From NCBI GenBank assembly GCA_030248065.1, contig JASAMV010008425.1, positions 1 to 64,000 on the forward strand: a stretch of DNA of 64,000 bases, in the 5' to 3' direction. Positions 1 to 17,600 of this stretch are shown piece after piece (positions within the stretch are counted from its first letter, which is position 1; every line of letters begins with the position of its first letter). The notes under the pieces are model-generated. The model worked only from the letters and a program-made list of their open reading frames with translations, was not told the origin of the DNA and did no database searches. Origin of the DNA: Rhynchonema sp. JSB1_4 (Eukaryota; Nematoda; Chromadorea; Monhysterida; Xyalidae). The position numbers were made by a program, and so were the translations under genes.

Positions 1-562
1 CATGTATATACATAGGTCTGGTGCAAAACCGGGCGCGCAAAGTCGATCTGACACGCAAGATTTGGGCTGTAATCGATATTTTGATGGTCGTATATCAGAT
101 ATACGGCATTAGATGCATTAAAATACGTTGTACGGCATGCTACAATACATTAGAGTAACATCGTTAGTCAACATCAACCTCAGACTGGTAGGATTCCATA
201 GAATCTACACAATGCTACCGGGTGTCACCACACAAGTTGGGTCTCAGACGAAAATTTTTCAATTTTTGAAAAATATGTTGCAAAGATTTCATTTATCCTG
301 AAACGTCGTTTGCAACACTTTTTCTAATAAAAAAAAATTTTCGTCAAAAAAAATCAAAAAAAAAATTTTTTTTAAAAAAGCTCGTTAATAAAAAAATTTT
401 TTTTTCAACCCCGGATCTGGGTTTGATTCGCAAGTTGCAGTTGCATTTCTTTGTTCACCAAAGATATTGGTGTGTGCATGCGTCCCCGGTTTTATCAACT
501 AAGCAATCATTCAATGAACTTATAAATCAAAAGTCTGAACAATCCAACCAAATCATACCTAC
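1..562. other. Left edge: presumed intron of the glb-33-like gene
   Basis: The exon 563-738 ends with the donor GTAGGT, so this stretch should be intron plus, possibly, the last globin exon. I could not identify a globin H-helix exon. Bases 330-405 are A/T-rich low complexity. Confidence 0.5.
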
Positions 563-4957
<4,395 letters not shown>

Positions 4958-4982
4958 CTGAAAGAAATATACAGTAGAATTA

Positions 4983-5755
4983 CAGTACATTTCCACGAAA
5001 GGGGTAGCTGCACTAGTGCGCACGCGTGTGTACGATTAAAGGGTGTGTCTAACGTCTCCTAACCCCATGTTTTGTTGGGTGGAATTGAAAGATGTCCTCG
5101 AAAGGCGTCCGAGATGTCCGCGTGCAAAAAACCTCGACTTCCAACTTGCTAAATCGCGAAATCTTGAGGGTTACTTTTCGAATTAAATCAATTTCCGGAC
5201 ACAAAATTCAGACTGAGCAGACAAGAAAAGTTACGAAGCGAAACACACGCAAACCAGCTTCTGTGGGTTAAATGAAACATTCATTGTGTCCACAGTCAAG
5301 CCAGCAGCCAGAGCATTGTGTGTTGAGCGTTTACGTGCATTGTATAGGCGGCTGAGGCGCGCTTAAACATGCAATGTTTCAGCAGAAAAACGCCAAACGT
5401 GAGGAGTTTTGTGTCCGGAAATTGATTTAATTCGAAAAGTAACCCTCAAGATTTCGCGATTTAGCGAGCAAGAAGACGCGGTTTTTTGCACACGGTGGCC
5501 TGTCGAGGCCATCTGTCGATTGCACCCAATAAAACATGGGGTTAAGAGACGTTAGACACACCCTTTAATCTGCGTGCACGTGCTTTAAGAATTATCGACA
5601 TTTTGCGTAACTATCGCACGCACCCGCACGCGTGTGACCTAGTGCGGCGCTTGGGCGTGGGAATCACAAAATGTTGCCTGTTAAGTAATGCACGCAAATT
5701 AATCGTACACACGCGTGTGCACTAGTGCAGCTGCCCCTTTCCTGGAAATGTACTG
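4983..5755. mobile_element. Tc1/mariner-like MITE (outer element of a nested pair)
   Basis: Inverted ends CAGTACATTTCC and GGAAATGTACTG are flanked by TA at 4981-4982 and 5756-5757. The left arm (about 55 bp, with CACTAGTGCGCACGCGTG) matches the right arm in inverse orientation. A second element is inserted inside. The left end lies about 25 bp upstream of the TM1 exon of the glb-33-like gene. Confidence 0.75.
5040..5564. mobile_element. TTAA-flanked foldback element (inner)
   Basis: Ends AGGGTGTGTC and GACACACCCT are flanked by TTAA at 5036-5039 and 5565-5568. The arms are about 190 bp each and nearly perfect. TTAA duplication is typical of piggyBac-type transposition; the family is inferred from the duplication alone. 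Confidence 0.7.
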
Positions 5756-6468
5756 TAGGTTTGCACAACTTGTGTTGCTTAACGTTCATTGGAAAGTGTT
5801 GATTGAAAAGTGGTGATTACACTACCTGGTTGATTGGTGTTGCCGTCAGATCAAAACATTCCCCTATAGAGTCGTAGCGTGTGCTTCCGATGACTGAAAT
5901 AACAAGATTCGTATAATTCAAGCCTTGGAACAGTTAAAAGCATATAATATTCTGAGGTCGTTGCGTCAATCAAGCATCTCAACCAAACACCCATTCAGTT
6001 CAATCGGTTTGTGCACGATCATACAACCAACACTGACCTTCTTGTACGTCTTCCACTCCTTGTGATTCCGTCGTGAAGAAGCGACTGCTGCCGTTTGCTG
6101 TCATTATTTGAAGAAATTGTCTGTATTTAATTATGACTGCTCCTAAAATATGACCATAACGTGAATTCAAACAACAAAAGTAAACTGAATCCTGAAAATT
6201 CAGGTCATCTCAAACTTGGCGATCGGATGTGATTTGCCGTGGCAGCGCGCGATTCTTGCATTAAGGATAGTATAATAGAAATTTATTGCAGCCACTAATT
6301 TCGTCCAGCTTATTAGTTTTTAGTTTTAGGTCGGGCAACATCTTTTACGTTGAACGAAACTAGCAGCGTCACTAAATTTCTTAGTTCGAAAAAGTCACGT
6401 GACCAAGGCAGATGACATCCGATCCGATCCGCTCAACCAAGTTTGATATCGCTCACAGTGTATTCCAC

Positions 6469-7552
6469 GTATATAGTCCATCCATCAGCTCATGACACTT
6501 TTGGATGCTGCTGGCTAATTCCCCTCCTCCACGTTTTAATGAAACTGAAATTGAGTTTCCAACAAAATGATTTTTGCGCCTAAATTATGATTTTTTTAAA
6601 TTGACGTGTTTTGTCCATGGATCAACTTGACGTAGTTGTCCCGAAGGCACATATCAGTCACAAACATGACTTCGGCTCTGTGGCAGCACTTAGTTCAATA
6701 TATATACAATCGAGTGCACTTTTTTTGGCTGAACCACTTAACAACAAACTTTTCTCATGTGGTGAACGAAATCAATGATGAAAACTCGGAGTTTTTTTTG
6801 CACTGACGCTGAGCTTTTGAATTTTTTGGCTTTCAAGTATGATTGCCATCATCACCAAACTGACCCGGATCTGACCAAACGATTTCCAAATCAACAGCAA
6901 CTTCAACAGTTATTTTGGCCAAATAAAAAAATTCCTCAAACCATCGATGGCTGTACGAATGGCTGAACGAACGCTGGTACAAATTCGATGGCCAAACAAA
7001 AACCAAGACAACAGCTAATAACACCGGAAGATGAAGAAGTGGACAAAGAAGGGTTACTGCACGTCTCAACCCAACCCGCGCACCGACGATCGCCTAACCA
7101 CAAACCCGTGGAAGGAGCGCACGTCCTTCTGGACACTAAATGTGATCGTCACCTTCTGGGAACGGAAGCAATGAAGCCGCTTATGTGAAAGCTTAGTTTC
7201 GGTGATATGTGATATCCTTGAGATATGTGATATTATTTGAGCTTAGCTTTGAGCGGTTGTAATTGTTAGTGCAGACCGTTCGGGTCTTGACCCCGCACAT
7301 GGAATTCCTTCCGAAGTTGCCAGCAGAATAATAATAATGATGAAAACTCTTGCACCTTGCTTTGTCAATGTCAAAAAACTTTTTACACAATTAAGTTTGT
7401 TCGAATTAATTCTTTTTCTGCACACTCTATCATTTTTTCAGTTTTTTTTGCAAAATCGGTTACTCATTTTCTCTGTCATTAGAACGTGGAGGAAGGGAAC
7501 AAGCCAGCCAGCAGCCACACAAAGTGCCATGAGCTGATGGATGGACTATATA
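6469..7552. mobile_element. Inverted-repeat element of about 1.1 kb
   Basis: The left arm (TATAGTCCATCCATCAGCTC near 6,472) and the right arm (GAGCTGATGGATGGACTATA near 7,531) are reverse complements over roughly 65 bp with small gaps. Internal open frames are short and unrecognised. Outer arms containing CCAAGTTTGATATCG (about 6,442) and CGATATCAAACTTGG (about 7,883) form a second inverted pair around it. Confidence 0.55.
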
Positions 7553-10515
7553 CATATATCAACCATGTACACATACATGTATACTAATCAGTCGGCCGTA
7601 TTCTTCAGAGCGGGCCTATCGCTTATCGGGCAAGGTATGCAGGCATCTCAAACCTTATGCCACAGCGTTTTATAGCATACTGTACGCGCGGGCTGTTCGT
7701 GATGTGAAAAGCGTCGGGACTTTGGCGCAAGAGGTGTTTGCTGCTCCAATAATGTTCCGCACAGGAGTTTTCCACCTGAAGTCCATTTCCTCCCAAAGCT
7801 CCCTAGGCGGCCCTAAGTGGAAAATTCCATGCCCCCGGGAGCTTTAATTGAATTATTTTTTCCCGCACCAGAAACCTGGTCGATATCAAACTTGGTGATC
7901 GGCTGTATTAGGATCATCTGACCCGGTGTGTGGTCACGTCACATCGATGTGATCGGATCGAATCTGTCTTGCTCGGAAACAACTGACGCACGCGCGGCCT
8001 AGATTGTTTTTACAGAATACCCCCATTTCTGCCACATTACCCAGCTGGCCATGTGTGTGTGTGGCAAGTGTGTCGTAGGTTGTGCGTGCACTGGTTGCAC
8101 ACTATGCACACGGAGGAAACTTTTAATTTTTGGTCTATTTTTTAGAAGTCTTATCGGATCTGGGGCTCTATTTGGTCGGAGGCCGTCTACCTACTGCATA
8201 TTGATGGACAAGAGTCTGGTGCAAATAAATGCAGATAAAATTGCGAGCTGAGGGTGGGTGTTAAAGCTGATATAGGGCATGGCTTCATGTCAAAAACATA
8301 AAAGTTTAACAATAATTGGTACACTGAGGACAGCGAAATACACTCCCACTATTGGTGTTGCTTTCGCTTTCACCTACACAAATAAAATGTTCCATGCGCG
8401 TAATCAAACAATCCACATGCCTGCAGACTTCCGGACATCGCAAAGTTACGTATGCGCAGACAAGACCACGTGATTTTTTAAAATTGTAAAAGGTTGGTTA
8501 CTCTTTGGGAAATTTAACTTTCATATCAGTTCAAAAATAAATGAGATATGCATGCGTGCTTTTGAAAGGTTTGCATTCGAAAAAACTTTGCTCAAACGTG
8601 CAATGCTGAAATAAAAGTTACCGAATATTTTCAGCAAGAACTGTTCAACAATGCCGAACCTGATGCCAACAAAAAGTGCGTTGTACAAGTATTGGTAATT
8701 ATGCGTATCTCATTCAGCTGATCCCTCATGCTAGTCGGTGTCATGGGACCTTATCATCATTGTTTTTGTATGAAAAAGTTATTCGCAAAGATCGTTACGT
8801 CAACAGAATAATCCCCGTCTTTACACTCATTAATATGCACCAAGGCTTAGTCGCAAGCAGTTGTTTATTCATGTTTGGCAATGCCGTCTCACAAATCACG
8901 TTTTTTGACGGGATTTCAATTGACAGACTGTAGTGGGACGGAACCCCGAGGGCTTCGGAAACTCAGTCTTTTTGTTTCTAACACTGATGATTCACTTTAC
9001 AGCCGCCGCTTACCTATACATACATAACAGACACGGACTGCGCATCTAATATTCGGAAACCGTTCAGCATGGCATTATTTTGTATGAGGGTTGCTTAAAA
9101 AAAAACAGTGGTTAATTAAAAAATAAATTTAATTTTTTTGTTGAAAAGTGGGTTTTTTTTTAAATAAAAACACGAGTTCTTCAGAAAAATAAAGTGGTGG
9201 GCTAATTGTTCCAAAAATAGCCTTTTTGGGGCATAATTTAATGAAACTTTTTCTAAGTTGAGTCAAGTTTCCCAAAATCACGCCTGCGGCGGCACTTAGT
9301 CTGACCGCCAAAATGCCTTCATAAAGATGCAGCAGCCAGTGCGAAATTTCAGAAAAATTACTCATTGATTGCAGGCTTCAACGAGCGTCGCACGTGGCAC
9401 TCAACAATACAGTTCGATGACCATGAACAGCTTTGTTGTATTGCCAATTTAAAAGATGATCGGTCAATGTACCACAGGGCGCGCTAATTTCTTACCTGAG
9501 ACACAATTTTTATGTGACTGTCGCATCTTTATAGTGCACAACGCCTCTGCACGCGAGGGCGTTGCTGGGTGGTCGCATAATTTGTCAGGAACTGTCGTTG
9601 TCAGTCACACGGATGCGCAACCCACATGGGTGCGTCGGCAACAGAAGAATTCATCCGTTTTTCAGGCACGTGACATCCGCAAAATTCATTCCAAAAGCTA
9701 TTTCAGGAGGTGGTTTGCTGGCAAGGTCTCATATCCTATCACAACATCAGTGCTGACTGGTTGACTGCGTGCGTATCTTAACCACGAAAACACTTCCGAT
9801 CATGGATAATGAAAAAATCCGGGTCTGATAAAATAAAGCAGCGAATTAATCAAGAGAAAGTGCGAAAACGGTCACAGTATGAAAGGATCGTTTATTAAAA
9901 TGCGTGTATGAAGTAAGTTCCGATTCCGACGCCAGTCAGTTCACGAACAAAGCATGACGCCCAACTGCCATCCTGCAGAGACAATGGAGAACAAAAACGG
10001 TGCTTACTCCAACGGATGTTTCAGCGCACGTACCATAACGCCCGTGAATCGAGCGACAGAGACGAAGTTACCGGTTAAAGCAACACTGACTTGTGAGCTG
10101 TGGGCGTGCCTACATAGTATACCTCTTCATATGTATTTTTTGACCGTTCATGGTTTTGGGGCTTCATTGAAGACATTGCAAAGGCAAAACAAGCCTTAAC
10201 AAAAAGGTGAGACAACAAATGCCATAGCACAGTGAGGAAAGGGGCAACTCTGCAGACACGAATTACATAGGGTAGCCGAGAAGAAAGAACTTGGTTATTT
10301 CCAGCGTCCCTTAGTTATTGCAGCTGTAAATGTTGTTGACCCCAAGATTTAAAATGGCCGCTGGTCCAAATGCGCTTGTGGTACATACAACAGCTTTAGT
10401 TTTCACATTGTAAAATGAAGCGGATATTATGTACGTAGGTGTTTGTTTTGGCCGATGTTCGTTGCCAACATCTATTCATGGAAATTCTGTTTTGATACCG
10501 TTGCATACAGTATCA

Positions 10516-10697
10516 TCTATACTACTAAAACAGGAAGACGTATGTATGTGTGTCTGTGGCCCCCTCCCTCGGAGGTACGGACGGATCAATTTTCACGGGT
10601 CGCTTTGGGTATGCTAACGGGTCTTCGGGGGGGGGGGGGGGGTGGCACGGCACGGGCGCTGCGCTGTAGCCGGGCCGAAGGCACGGGTCCCGTATAG
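10516..10697 (+). mobile_element. Short Helitron-like element, copy 1
   Basis: Starts TCTATACTACTAAAACAGG after an A and ends GGGTCCCGTATAG before a T, with a palindromic ACGGGTCCCGT next to the 3' end. These match the A|TC...CTRR|T pattern of non-autonomous Helitrons, except that the 3' end is ATAG. A near-identical copy lies inverted at 18,622-18,799. Confidence 0.6.
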
Positions 10698-11669
10698 TTG
10701 TGTATGACGTCGGAAGATCATCTAAACTTATAGGTCAGACTTCATGTCATACATTTACAATAACAACGAAGAAAGACTCCACAAGCAAGACCCCACTGGC
10801 TAGCTGGTCTCGAACCAGCTGACGTTCTATAAGTTGACCACATGTATCAATTACCCTGTACTCTCGATGCCTGTATTATTTTCAGGTGGCTAAAAACTCA
10901 GGCTCAAACTTTAGGTATACATGCATAGGCATATGAAGCCTAAGATTGGATTTCACTAATCGAACTCCCTTAGCAGCAACGCAGCACTTTTAGCCAATCT
11001 AACTAGCTTAAATCAAATGGGCATTGCCATCTAGAACTTTATACAAATGCGAAAGCGTGGATCAACTTGTTTGTCAATACATAACAATCCGACAACAGAA
11101 TATAGCGGAAAAAGTGACGCAGTGAGAGATGTTTATTTATATGTACATGCAAACCGCGTTCCATTTTTTCTCAATGAAGCACCACCGCAAGAAGCTTTTC
11201 AAATATGTACCATGCCATAATCACGTATTATATGTATGCGAATGGTTACGTGCTTATGCTAATGACTTGCAGCTCGAACTCGAAGGATTTGGTCATGTCA
11301 TGTGACTACCCTGTGTTTTCGACAAACGTGATCAATTTCGTTTCTGACATGCATTGTTTATTGTGGGATTTACGGTCATGGTAACGAAATAACTTATGTA
11401 CAATGATGCGTGTCATACGATTAGGGTGTCGAACCAGGCAGTATCGTTGCACAAAGAAGCATATAGTCAACACGCGTAGTGCTCGCAAAAAAGGCGGTCC
11501 TGTCGTGTTCTCCCGACGAAACCAAATCTGTGTCCTACATTACAGCGTGTAATTTCCGATGCCGCAAAAGAACCAGAAAGCAATAACGAAAATCTGAATC
11601 ACGATAAAACATAATAATACGATAAATAATACGATACATAATACGATAAAACATAGTGTGTATATCACA

Positions 11670-14600
11670 TCACAAATCCTCCTTATTGTCTCCATTGCCA
11701 TTGTCAGTTTCTTTACCCTTCTGATCTGGTCTCTTCACAGGAAGGTCACTGATCTTGACGAAAAACAGCAATTCTTCCAGGGGCACCTGATGCTCAATAT
11801 AGTCCGTGCCAATGTGGTCCTGGAAAATTCTTCCGATTATTTCAGGAATTGGGTGTCCTGGGCCTCATCCGTGTGCATGACGATTGTTTCACCCAGAACA
11901 AGACCCCAGATGTTAGGGTAGTATGGCATTGCATGTATACCGCCCGCGTAGGAGCTCAACAGTAGCACACCGAAAAAATATATCGTATTTGAAGCAATAC
12001 CAAAATTGACGGAAAATAAAAAAATTATGAGGAGAATCTATCCAGTGGCAGCACCTTTCCGGTGATACTCGATCTCCACACTCCATCAGGCACGTAGACT
12101 TGTCTGCGTCTGACTCCGTGCACCATGATGGGACAAACGAACATGTCTGGTCCGAAATAGTACTGGTCGTTCTTCTCCAGTGCCGCTTCGTTACGATCGG
12201 CGTACCACCACATTGGTCGGATCTGATACGCCGAAGCAATGGTGTGTGGACAAAAATGCGTGACAACGAAAACAGCTGATTGGCTTTCAGTAATGGGTAT
12301 TTGTAATCTCGCTTCTTGCGATAACGATTTTTGCTCCCATTTGTATATAATGGTAAGATAAAGCAGCAAATGCGATAAATCAACAGGAATGCTCAGCAAT
12401 TTAAAAAAAAAAACAGGAAAATGTTACAGAATTCACCAACCATTGGCACACCGGTTTTGAATGCCTCGTTTGCCAATTTACTAATGTAGCCATTGTGCGA
12501 AGCACGAATTTCTAACATTCGGTCAATGATGTTTTTCACCTGAACGACAATGTTCTGTTTCTTCATTAAATAAAACGCACTTCGACCATATTTGAAAGTT
12601 TTCCCAAACAACCCAAAACGGAAGGAATGACCATGCCCACCTTTTCATCATAATACCACGGCGGGACACTGAACTGCAAGTACGGCATGAACAAACTAAG
12701 TTGCAACCATCGGATGTAGAGCTCACTATCGGGTTTATTGATGTATTCTTCGGGCGGCACTTCGTGTTTTGCGTACACGTATGTGTTACCGTCCACATTT
12801 CTGATGAGAAGGAATTCTTATTTTGTGTGAACAATCACATGATTTTCTACTGGCTGAGCGGACATCAAATGAGTGATACGGCGGACGGGCAATTGAGCAA
12901 AGCACGTTTGAGCGAGACCACATTGAGCAAGTGAAAAAGAGCAGAGGCCAAAAGGGCAGAACCTAAAACAAATAGGCATAAGCCTGAGCCTAAGCCCAAA
13001 CACAAAACTAAGCCTAAGTGTGGGCCTAGGCCTAAGCCTAAGCCTAAGCCTGACACCTAAATCAGCCCAAGCCTAAGCCATTGGGACAAAATAAGAGCTC
13101 TGCTCTTTTGGCTCTGCCCTTTTTTCTTGCTCAAAGTGGCCTTGCTCAAATGTACTTTGCTCAATTGCCTGGCCACCGAGTGATACTGTTCGTATACAAT
13201 ACCCCAACACGTCGGTTTGACATGAAATGCAAAAAAACATTCAACTTTCAATTGATTCCCACTTTTCATCCGCTAAAAATATGCCCTTGTTATAGTTGGC
13301 GCGTACCAACTTTATCTGTTCCATTTGCATGAAGAAGTGTCCGCCAACAACATCAGGCATCGCCCATGTGTACCCAGCCATGGTCAACTGTAGCATACCT
13401 GCGTTGGAGGTTGGATATTTTTCAAAGGTTGTGGTGCTTTTGGCACGCATTTGTTATATCAACGAAAAATGCTGTCCCAACCACTATACTAGGGCAGTAG
13501 ACTGTCTCAGTCGATCGGAACCCGCTCATTCAATTTGCAGAATATTGATCAGCTTTTTGAAGATAAAGGGCAGATTGGGAACAAAACCTGTTGTATTCTC
13601 AATATTCGCTATTTTGGAAGGATATCCGCATTTACAAACCTCTCAAGACCGACGGCATGCCCGTACGTCTGCACCACAACGAGAACTTCTCATTCATTCG
13701 GGTGGCAATGCCCAAATTGGCGGTGCGAAAGCCGATACCAACGTCGTTGTCGTCGCCCAAACGGGTCATCATGCGCACGTAACCCTGCAGAATCAGGCAA
13801 CATTAAGGTATGGAAATATATCTTGATTCTTGCATTATTTGAGTTTTGCGTACACTTGTGACTTGTGAGTTATGTATCTCATTTCAACATGTCACATCCG
13901 CGGGAGGGAAGCAGTGTCTCTCTGATAATTATTGTTTACGGTCAGGCAGCATGTTTTCAGCAGAACTGGCGCATCATTAGACTTGGACTGGCTTAAATGT
14001 TGTGCGCCTGGTCTGGGTAGTTAAGAACTTATTTTGCGCCAGCGGAAATTAGTGCTCTTCAACTGTATCGCAGACCGCTGTTCGAACAAAGATTATAACG
14101 TGTGATTTGCCCTTGTCTCCCTAGTTCCCTCTTGTCCTTTGCTATCAATACCAAAGTGTGCGCTTGTGACACTTCCCTGTTTGTTGTGCCTATTGTTTTG
14201 TTTTGTTGTAGGTGGTTGGATCTACTGATGTTACGCATTATGTGTGTTGCATGCAAATGAAACACTGTGATACATAAAGATCCTGGTAGAACAAATTCAA
14301 CAGCGCACATGTATAGACATCAATGCGCGCCATGCGTTGTCACCTCTAGAGGGACACTGTACCGTTATGTACTTTTGGTATCATGATACTGCTTGATGCA
14401 GCTATGTAGGACTGCCACATTGGGTGATATTTTCGAAACGGTGTAAAGGTCAGTTGGGTGTAAAGGTCGGTGGAAAGCTCGGTCGACAGCTCAGTGTGAT
14501 AGACCTCGGTGTAAACTTGAAACATTCCACGTTAATAACAGGCAATGTTTCACGTTTACACCGAGCTACGCCGACCGAGCTTTCGACCGAACTTTACACC

Positions 14601-17600
14601 GACCTTTACGCCCAACTGACCTGTACACCGTTTCGAAAATTCCACCCCTTATCGGAGCTAGCACGGTAGTGCTAAAGCGACATATGCATGATTCCCTATA
14701 GTGCGCTTTTTGAAAATTGTAATCGTGCGCTATTTCAACAATACTCATCCGAATCAGCTCAAACTTACACACAAGATATATACCGTGGCTCAGAATGCCC
14801 ACACAAAATTTAGTCCCGCTGCGTGCCCGCACGCGCGAATGCGGGCAAGATGCAGTCGACATTTTTGTAAAAACGTTCTTTCCCTTTTTTTCCACAAATT
14901 ACTAGTCAGGGCCCAGACGTTACTTTTCTTTTTAAATTCTGGGCGTTTCAATCTGTTCGATCTGTGAGCTCCCGTCACTCCACTCCAAGTTGCCTCGAAG
15001 CTTCAAAGTTCTGGGCGACCAAGGTTGCTCGAGAGGCCAACACGGCTGTGTTCAGCTGGACTGTTTACATCTTGCCATGGTGCTGTTGTAGTCTTTTGGT
15101 CCGGCTGTAGAAAGGGCGAACATCCACTGCCATTCACAAATTGTTCGCAATCAATTTATTCTTTTGTTGTCGTGGAATTTTTGTGGGTTAGTGATGTTCT
15201 GGGTAGGATCAGCAGACGAGTTCGGTTGGGGTTACTGTAACTAGTAGTTGGGATGGGAAGGAACGTGATGAATGTTTGGATTTGAGTTTGATCAAGAAGG
15301 GAAAATTCGTCGTCGGTCAATGGCCGATTTAGACTATGGAATCCCAGACGTTACTTAACATCAGGAATGTTAATATCCCAAATAGGGTTTTCGTACTCGA
15401 AAAACACGATGGTGCTATCGCCGACTTCGTAACTTTACAACTGAGACCGGTTCCAGACCATGACCTCGACTTTTTGTATGGAAAGAGTGCTTCCCGAAGT
15501 GAAATTTCGTCGAAAAGTTGTGTTACTAGAACTGTTAAAGTCGTTTATGGGGTTTTCGTACCCGCGAAATACGAAGGTACTATCGCCAGTTCGTAACTTC
15601 GAGATCGGTTCCAGACCACGACTTGGACGTTTGCACAGAAACAGCACTTCTAAAGCCACAATCACGGCTGATATGTGGGTTTCTGCTTCAGAACAATTTT
15701 CTCCAAGTTGTTTACACGTTGTTTAAAGGTCGATTTATACTCTGACTGCCCGGCAGTGGCAGTCAGAATTTTGTGACTGCCCGTTCGGTCAGCTCATTAA
15801 CAGAGCAAGAACAGTTGACGCACGCAGCGGTCAAATGGACAGAGCGAAGCCGGCAATCACTACCAGCAATCACTGCCTTGCCGGGTACTTCTGAGTGGTA
15901 GTGAGTTCTCCAGATTTTGACTTCTACTTCCCGGAAGTCAGAAGTATAAATCGACCTAAGTCACACACGCGTAATGATGTCATAGTAAATAGTGCATTAG
16001 GTTGAAAAGACGGCTTTATCATGAAAGTGTGCCACGGCTGTATGTCTGAGTGGTTCGACGCCCATGAGTGACGACGAAAAGGTCAGGGATCAAGCACTCG
16101 TGCGCGTACAGAATTTTTGCCTTTTCACTTATGTCTAGTGATTCGTGAATTCTTTGTATAGAGCCGTTCTGTGTTTTGCTTAGACTGTTGGACTGTCGTC
16201 CTGAAGTGGAGCGTTTCACGATATAAAATGTCGATACAAGACGGAAATATGCCTTAAAGTGACTCTACAATTGATCGTTGGCCGCGTTTGTTTGCAGTCA
16301 TTTTTTCAGAAAATGAAGACTAGGTATCAGAAACCCAGATTTAGGAAATAGATTTTCAAGTCGTTGCTTTGTGTTGTTTCACGGAGCCCACACATTTTTA
16401 CAGGAGGAGAAAAAATTAAAAAAGTTTGAGGCAGGCCTGTGCGAAACATAAGGTAATCCAATAGAAGATATTTTCAGCGTTTTATACTCAGACGTTTTTC
16501 TGTTAAACGAGATATAAAGCATTGTGCGAAACGCCATGTGTGATAAATAATAAACGAAATACTCCAAAAAATCAAGCCGTTTTAAAGCACCCTTTTACTC
16601 TAGCATAATTTTAAGTATCTGTGGTGAATGAAATAAGTTGTCAATAAGAAATAAAAATCGTCTAATTATCTTGTATTCAGGATGTGCTTTTCGTTTTTCA
16701 AAACCCTACACAGCTCACACAATGTTTACCACAACATGCGCAAGGCACCCATTCCCACAGCACACACACACAAAGCTGAAACATTATCCCCGGCCGGCTG
16801 TGTGCAGGGTTGGGCAAAAAAAAACGACGGCGTTTTTTCTTAAAAAAAACGACGTTTTTTTTTTAAAAAAAAAACGCCTGGGTCGTTTTTCGTTTTTTTT
16901 AAACCCTGAATTTCCTTGATTTTCCCTGATTTTTCAGGGAAAGTACCCTGATTATCAAGGAAAATCAATTTTTTGTCCCATTTTTTTCAAAAAATTTTCG
17001 ACCAATTTTTACTTTGTCGAGATACGTCGATATACGGAGTTTGACTTTCAGTGATGACCCCGGCCAAAGTTGGTCCCACGATGCGGGTCTGATATGGGAT
17101 CTTAGCAACTCGCTAGAAAAGGGTTGAATGAAACCTGTTTATTTTGCCTCAGAACACACAGAATGACTTCATTTAACCACGTTTTCTTCCCAACATGAGC
17201 GTTTTCCAATTTTTTTGGGGGCATATTTTGGTCATCTGGGCGTTTTAAAAAAAACGTTCTTTTAAAAAAACGTTTTTTTTTAAAAAAAACGATTTTTAAA
17301 AAAAAACGTTTTTTGCCCAACCCTGGCTGTGTGTTGTCGCTGTGTGTGCGCTGTGCGTGGTCTGAATGGCTGCCTTGCGCATGTTGTGGTAAACATTGTG
17401 TGAGCTGTGTAGGGTTTTGAAAAACGAAAAGCACATCCTGAATACTAGATAATTAGACGATTTTTATTTCTAATTGACAACTTATTTCATTCACCACAGA
17501 TACTTAAAATTATGCTAGAGTAAAAGGGTGCTTTAAAAAGGCTTGATTTTTTGGAGTGTTTCGTTCATTATTTATCACACATGGCGTTTCGCACAATGCT

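Larger units (their letters stand above)
4958..11669. other. Intergenic, repeat-rich; no supported gene
   Basis: Between the TM1 exon of the glb-33-like gene and the stop codon of the GH31 gene I see only short open frames without family motifs or paired splice sites. The N-terminal exon of the glb-33-like gene may lie here. The stretch holds the nested pair at 4,983-5,755, the inverted repeat at 6,469-7,552, related AAACTTGG-containing arms near 6,208-6,456 and 7,883-7,960, and a Helitron-like element at 10,516-10,697. Confidence 0.5.

Noticed and set aside
12969..13078. A true telomere or chromosome end
   Set aside because: The hexamer run is short and degenerate, lies inside an intron and between inverted arms, and coding exons continue on both sides.
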